Below are positions 61,921 through 64,000 of a stretch of 64,000 bases of DNA, piece after piece. This stretch comes from Senegalimassilia anaerobia JC110 (GTDB taxonomy: Bacteria; Actinomycetota; Coriobacteriia; Coriobacteriales; Eggerthellaceae), in the NCBI RefSeq assembly GCF_000236865.1, contig NZ_HE611014.1, positions 718,272-782,271 on the forward strand, given 5' to 3'. The notes under the pieces are model-generated. The model did no database searches, was not told the origin of the DNA, and was given only the letters and a program-made list of their open reading frames with translations. Each line of letters opens with the position of its first letter. The stretch's first letter is position 1. The translations under genes and the position numbers were made by a program.

Positions 61921-63342
61921 TTACGCACCTTCGCCTATTTCGTCAACACTTTTTGGCAACTTTTTTGAAAAACTTTTCCCAATCACGTTGCGTAATACGT
62001 ATTCCTCCAGGTCAGGTGCCAAATTAGCAACTTTTCCATCGATAACGGCATCAAGCAATTGTGCAAGGGTTTCTCCAATCTCGGGCCCTTGGGCAACTCC
62101 CAGCCGTATAACGTCACGCCCGTTGATAGCCAAGGACTTGACCGTGAAGGCCTCGTCGGCGGCGATTATCTCCTCAAGAGTGTGTTGCAGATCGTCGGCA
62201 AGCGCTATACGCGGGCCGCTGAACTTCGGCGACTGCCCCCTCGCGTCCCCTCGCTTCAAATCGCAAAGCGCGGCGAACAGCTCGGTGTCGCCGCCAAGCC
62301 GTGCCAGCATGCGCTTCACCGCTTTAGGGTTAGCCGGCACCACGTCGTCATGACGTCTCACCAAAGCAAGTACCCTATCGATGAAGGCGTTGGAGAACGT
62401 CAGCCGCTGCATGATGCCGCGCGCTATGGGAACGCTCACTGCTGCGTGGCCGTAAAAATGCCCGGTGCCGTGTTCGTCTTTGAAGAAGCACGCGGGCTTG
62501 CCCATATCGTGGAACAACGCGGCCCAGCGAACCAACGGGTAGGGTGGAACGCCATCGACGACCCGAGCGGTATGCTCAAGCACGTCGTATATGTGATAGG
62601 GCGTCTGCTGATCGAAGCCCTTCATGGCGACAAGCTCGGGCAAAACGGCCGAAAGCGCATCAAAACAGCCAAGCAAAGCGTCGCCGGCATGCGGGCCAAG
62701 CAGCAGTTTCTGCAATTCATGGGTTACGCGTTCGGCGGATATCTTCGACAACAATCCCTTGTTTTCCAACATTCCCTGATACGTGCAAGGTTCGATGGCG
62801 TACCCAAGCTCAGCGCTGAAACGGCAAGCCCGCAGGATGCGCAGCGCATCTTCGGCGAACCTTTGATGGGGATCGCCGACTGCACGGATGACGCCGAGCT
62901 CGATATCGGCCTTTCCCCCGAAGGGGTCGATTAGACCTCGATCGGGTCGCCAAGCCATAGCATTGATGGTGAAGTCCCTGCGAGCAAGATCTTCCTCGAT
63001 CGATGACACGAACGACACCGAATCAGGATGCCTTCCGTCATTATATTGTCCATCGCTGCGAAAAGTCGTAACCTCGAAAGCCGAATCCCCGCAGATAACG
63101 GTGATGGTTCCATGGGCAACCCCGGTTTCGTGGGTTCTCAGCCCCGCCCGTTCGCAAACGCGTTTCGTGTCGGCCCACATCGCGCTGCAGGCGATATCGA
63201 TATCCGAGCAAGCTCGACCCAACAGCGCATCGCGCACAAAGCCGCCCACGGCCCAAGTCTCGAATCCCGCGGTATCCAATATAGAAAGAAGCGCAAGGGC
63301 ATCCTCAGGAAGTTCGATCCGCAGATCTGCGCTCAAATCCAT
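61921..63342 (-). CDS. CCA-adding enzyme/polyA polymerase family nucleotidyltransferase
   Basis: A 473-residue class II nucleotidyltransferase. The N-terminal motifs are WAVGGFVRDALLGRACSDIDIACSA with the GG and D-x-D residues, then EEDLARRDFTINAMAW, DPHQRFAEDALRILRACRF and an HD domain (ALFHDMGKPACF). Such HD-bearing members add or repair CCA on tRNA, though the tRNAs here already encode it. The start is ATG 63342 with AAGG five bases upstream; GTG codons at 63345 and 63348 are possible. The three tRNA genes lie just beyond its end. Confidence 0.88.
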   Translation of the reverse strand: MDLSADLRIELPEDALALLSILDTAGFETWAVGGFVRDALLGRACSDIDIACSAMWADTKRVCERAGLRTHETGVAHGTITVICGDSAFEVTTFRSDGQYNDGRHPDSVSFVSSIEEDLARRDFTINAMAWRPDRGLIDPFGGKADIELGVIRAVGDPHQRFAEDALRILRACRFSAELGYAIEPCTYQGMLENKGLLSKISAERVTHELQKLLLGPHAGDALLGCFDALSAVLPELVAMKGFDQQTPYHIYDVLEHTARVVDGVPPYPLVRWAALFHDMGKPACFFKDEHGTGHFYGHAAVSVPIARGIMQRLTFSNAFIDRVLALVRRHDDVVPANPKAVKRMLARLGGDTELFAALCDLKRGDARGQSPKFSGPRIALADDLQHTLEEIIAADEAFTVKSLAINGRDVIRLGVAQGPEIGETLAQLLDAVIDGKVANLAPDLEEYVLRNVIGKSFSKKLPKSVDEIGEGA

Positions 63343-63348
63343 CACCAC

Positions 63349-64000
63349 CTTATAGAGGGTTCATCAACCCCATAGTAAAACAAGGAAACGAACGGGGGAG
63401 AGCCAAGACCGCATCCGATTACGGCGAACAGCCGTTTCCAGGTTGCCGACGAACGGGTCGGGGCAAAAAGAGTGCCGGTCTTAAGGGGGTAAGCCTATCA
63501 CTGTTCGACAAACGACAGGATCAAGCAATCGATTGATGCCAGGAAGCGGACAGGAAGGCGGCAAGGCTTTGCGCCTTAACGGCGGACAGCCGTTTTCAGA
63601 ATGCCGTGGATCTCATAGAGGGCAAAGCGAGTCATCCACCGCATGAGCAACAGGAAAGCTCGAGGGGAAGAATGCTCGAGGCGCAATAGAAGCCGAATTA
63701 GGTAAAGAGGCAATAAGGAAAAGCGGAAATATAAGCTCTATATAAGCCGGAAATGAAGAAATGAATGAACGTGCTTAGCCGTAAAGGGCTTGGTTCTAAG
63801 GGGATCTGCGTTGTGTCAGGGTGTGTTGCAATCGAAAACTACCACCATATGTAGGGTGATAGAGAAGCATGGACACAAGGAATGAAAGGAAAAGGCCATA
63901 TATTGTGTACAGGATGTGGAGACCAGCGCAAAATCGCATCAGGGGATTGTCAAGAGGGCGGCAGCCGCGTAATATACATCCCCGCCCTGAGGCAAGGGCG
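63349..64000. other. Gene-free end of the window
   Basis: About 650 bases with no credible gene in either direction. It contains two similar small hairpins, ACGGC-N5-GCCGT (63421-63435 and 63580-63594), each followed by TTCCAGGTTGCCG or a near copy. A purine-rich AT-richer part runs from about 63660 to 63780. Confidence 0.6.

Overview
The window is 64 kb of GC-rich bacterial chromosome and is almost entirely housekeeping sequence. Several traits point to an actinobacterium. FtsZ is followed by a laccase-domain protein, YggS, SepF, YggT and DivIVA. There is no ftsA. MurE carries the DNPR motif of meso-diaminopimelate ligases. The S12, S7 and S10 proteins are of actinobacterial type. The anaerobe-type genes (a Hrb-like flavoprotein-rubredoxin fusion, oxygen-sensitive L-serine dehydratase, a DUF1846 protein, Mn-dependent pyrophosphatase) suggest class Coriobacteriia, probably Eggerthellaceae. 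The genus is my inference and was not established by a search. Layout, left to right. 1-5.1 kb: the 3' end of uppP, an AEC-family permease, a chorismate mutase/DAHP synthase pair and a PcrA helicase. 5.1-6.8 kb: an AT-richer island with three unrecognised small minus-strand genes, a cluster of inverted repeats, and a yefM-yoeB toxin-antitoxin pair with its operator. 6.8-13.4 kb: a fused L-serine dehydratase, a 1.1 kb gene-free stretch bounded by two 96-bp near-identical repeats, Mn-pyrophosphatase, a LysR regulator, a small PQ-loop-like membrane protein and an M20 peptidase. 13.5-18.8 kb: the str and S10 operons (rpsL, rpsG, fusA, rpsJ, rplC, rplD, rplW). tuf is absent, and the S10 operon ends at a strong terminator after rplW. 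18.9-31.2 kb: an ABC exporter with a very long coiled coil, a divergent trigger factor, L31 with a charged tail, Hrb, NAD kinase, MurJ and a DUF1846 protein. 31.6-34.3 kb: pyrG and a XerC/D recombinase. 34.9-55.5 kb: an almost complete division and cell-wall (dcw) cluster, in the order mraZ, rsmH, ftsL-like, pbpB, murE, murF, mraY, murD, ftsW, murG, murC, murB, ftsQ, ftsZ, pgeF, yggS, sepF, yggT, divIVA. The mraZ promoter has GTGGG boxes inside its spacer. 55.8-59.2 kb: RNase P RNA, then thiamine genes (thiN, a TPP riboswitch, thiC, thiD). 59.3-64 kb: an amidohydrolase, two identical tRNA-Glu genes, tRNA-Gln, a CCA-adding/polyA polymerase family enzyme, and about 650 bases with no recognisable gene. 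The genes fit together as growth machinery: translation, cell-wall precursor synthesis (MurC-F, MraY, MurG), lipid II transport (MurJ), septal synthesis (FtsW with the class B PBP), and placement of the FtsZ ring (SepF, DivIVA). I found no CRISPR array, prophage or insertion sequence. The least explained parts are the small-gene island (5.2-6.05 kb), the duplicated regulatory element with structured DNA between its copies (8.4-9.3 kb), and the odd forms of trigger factor and L31.
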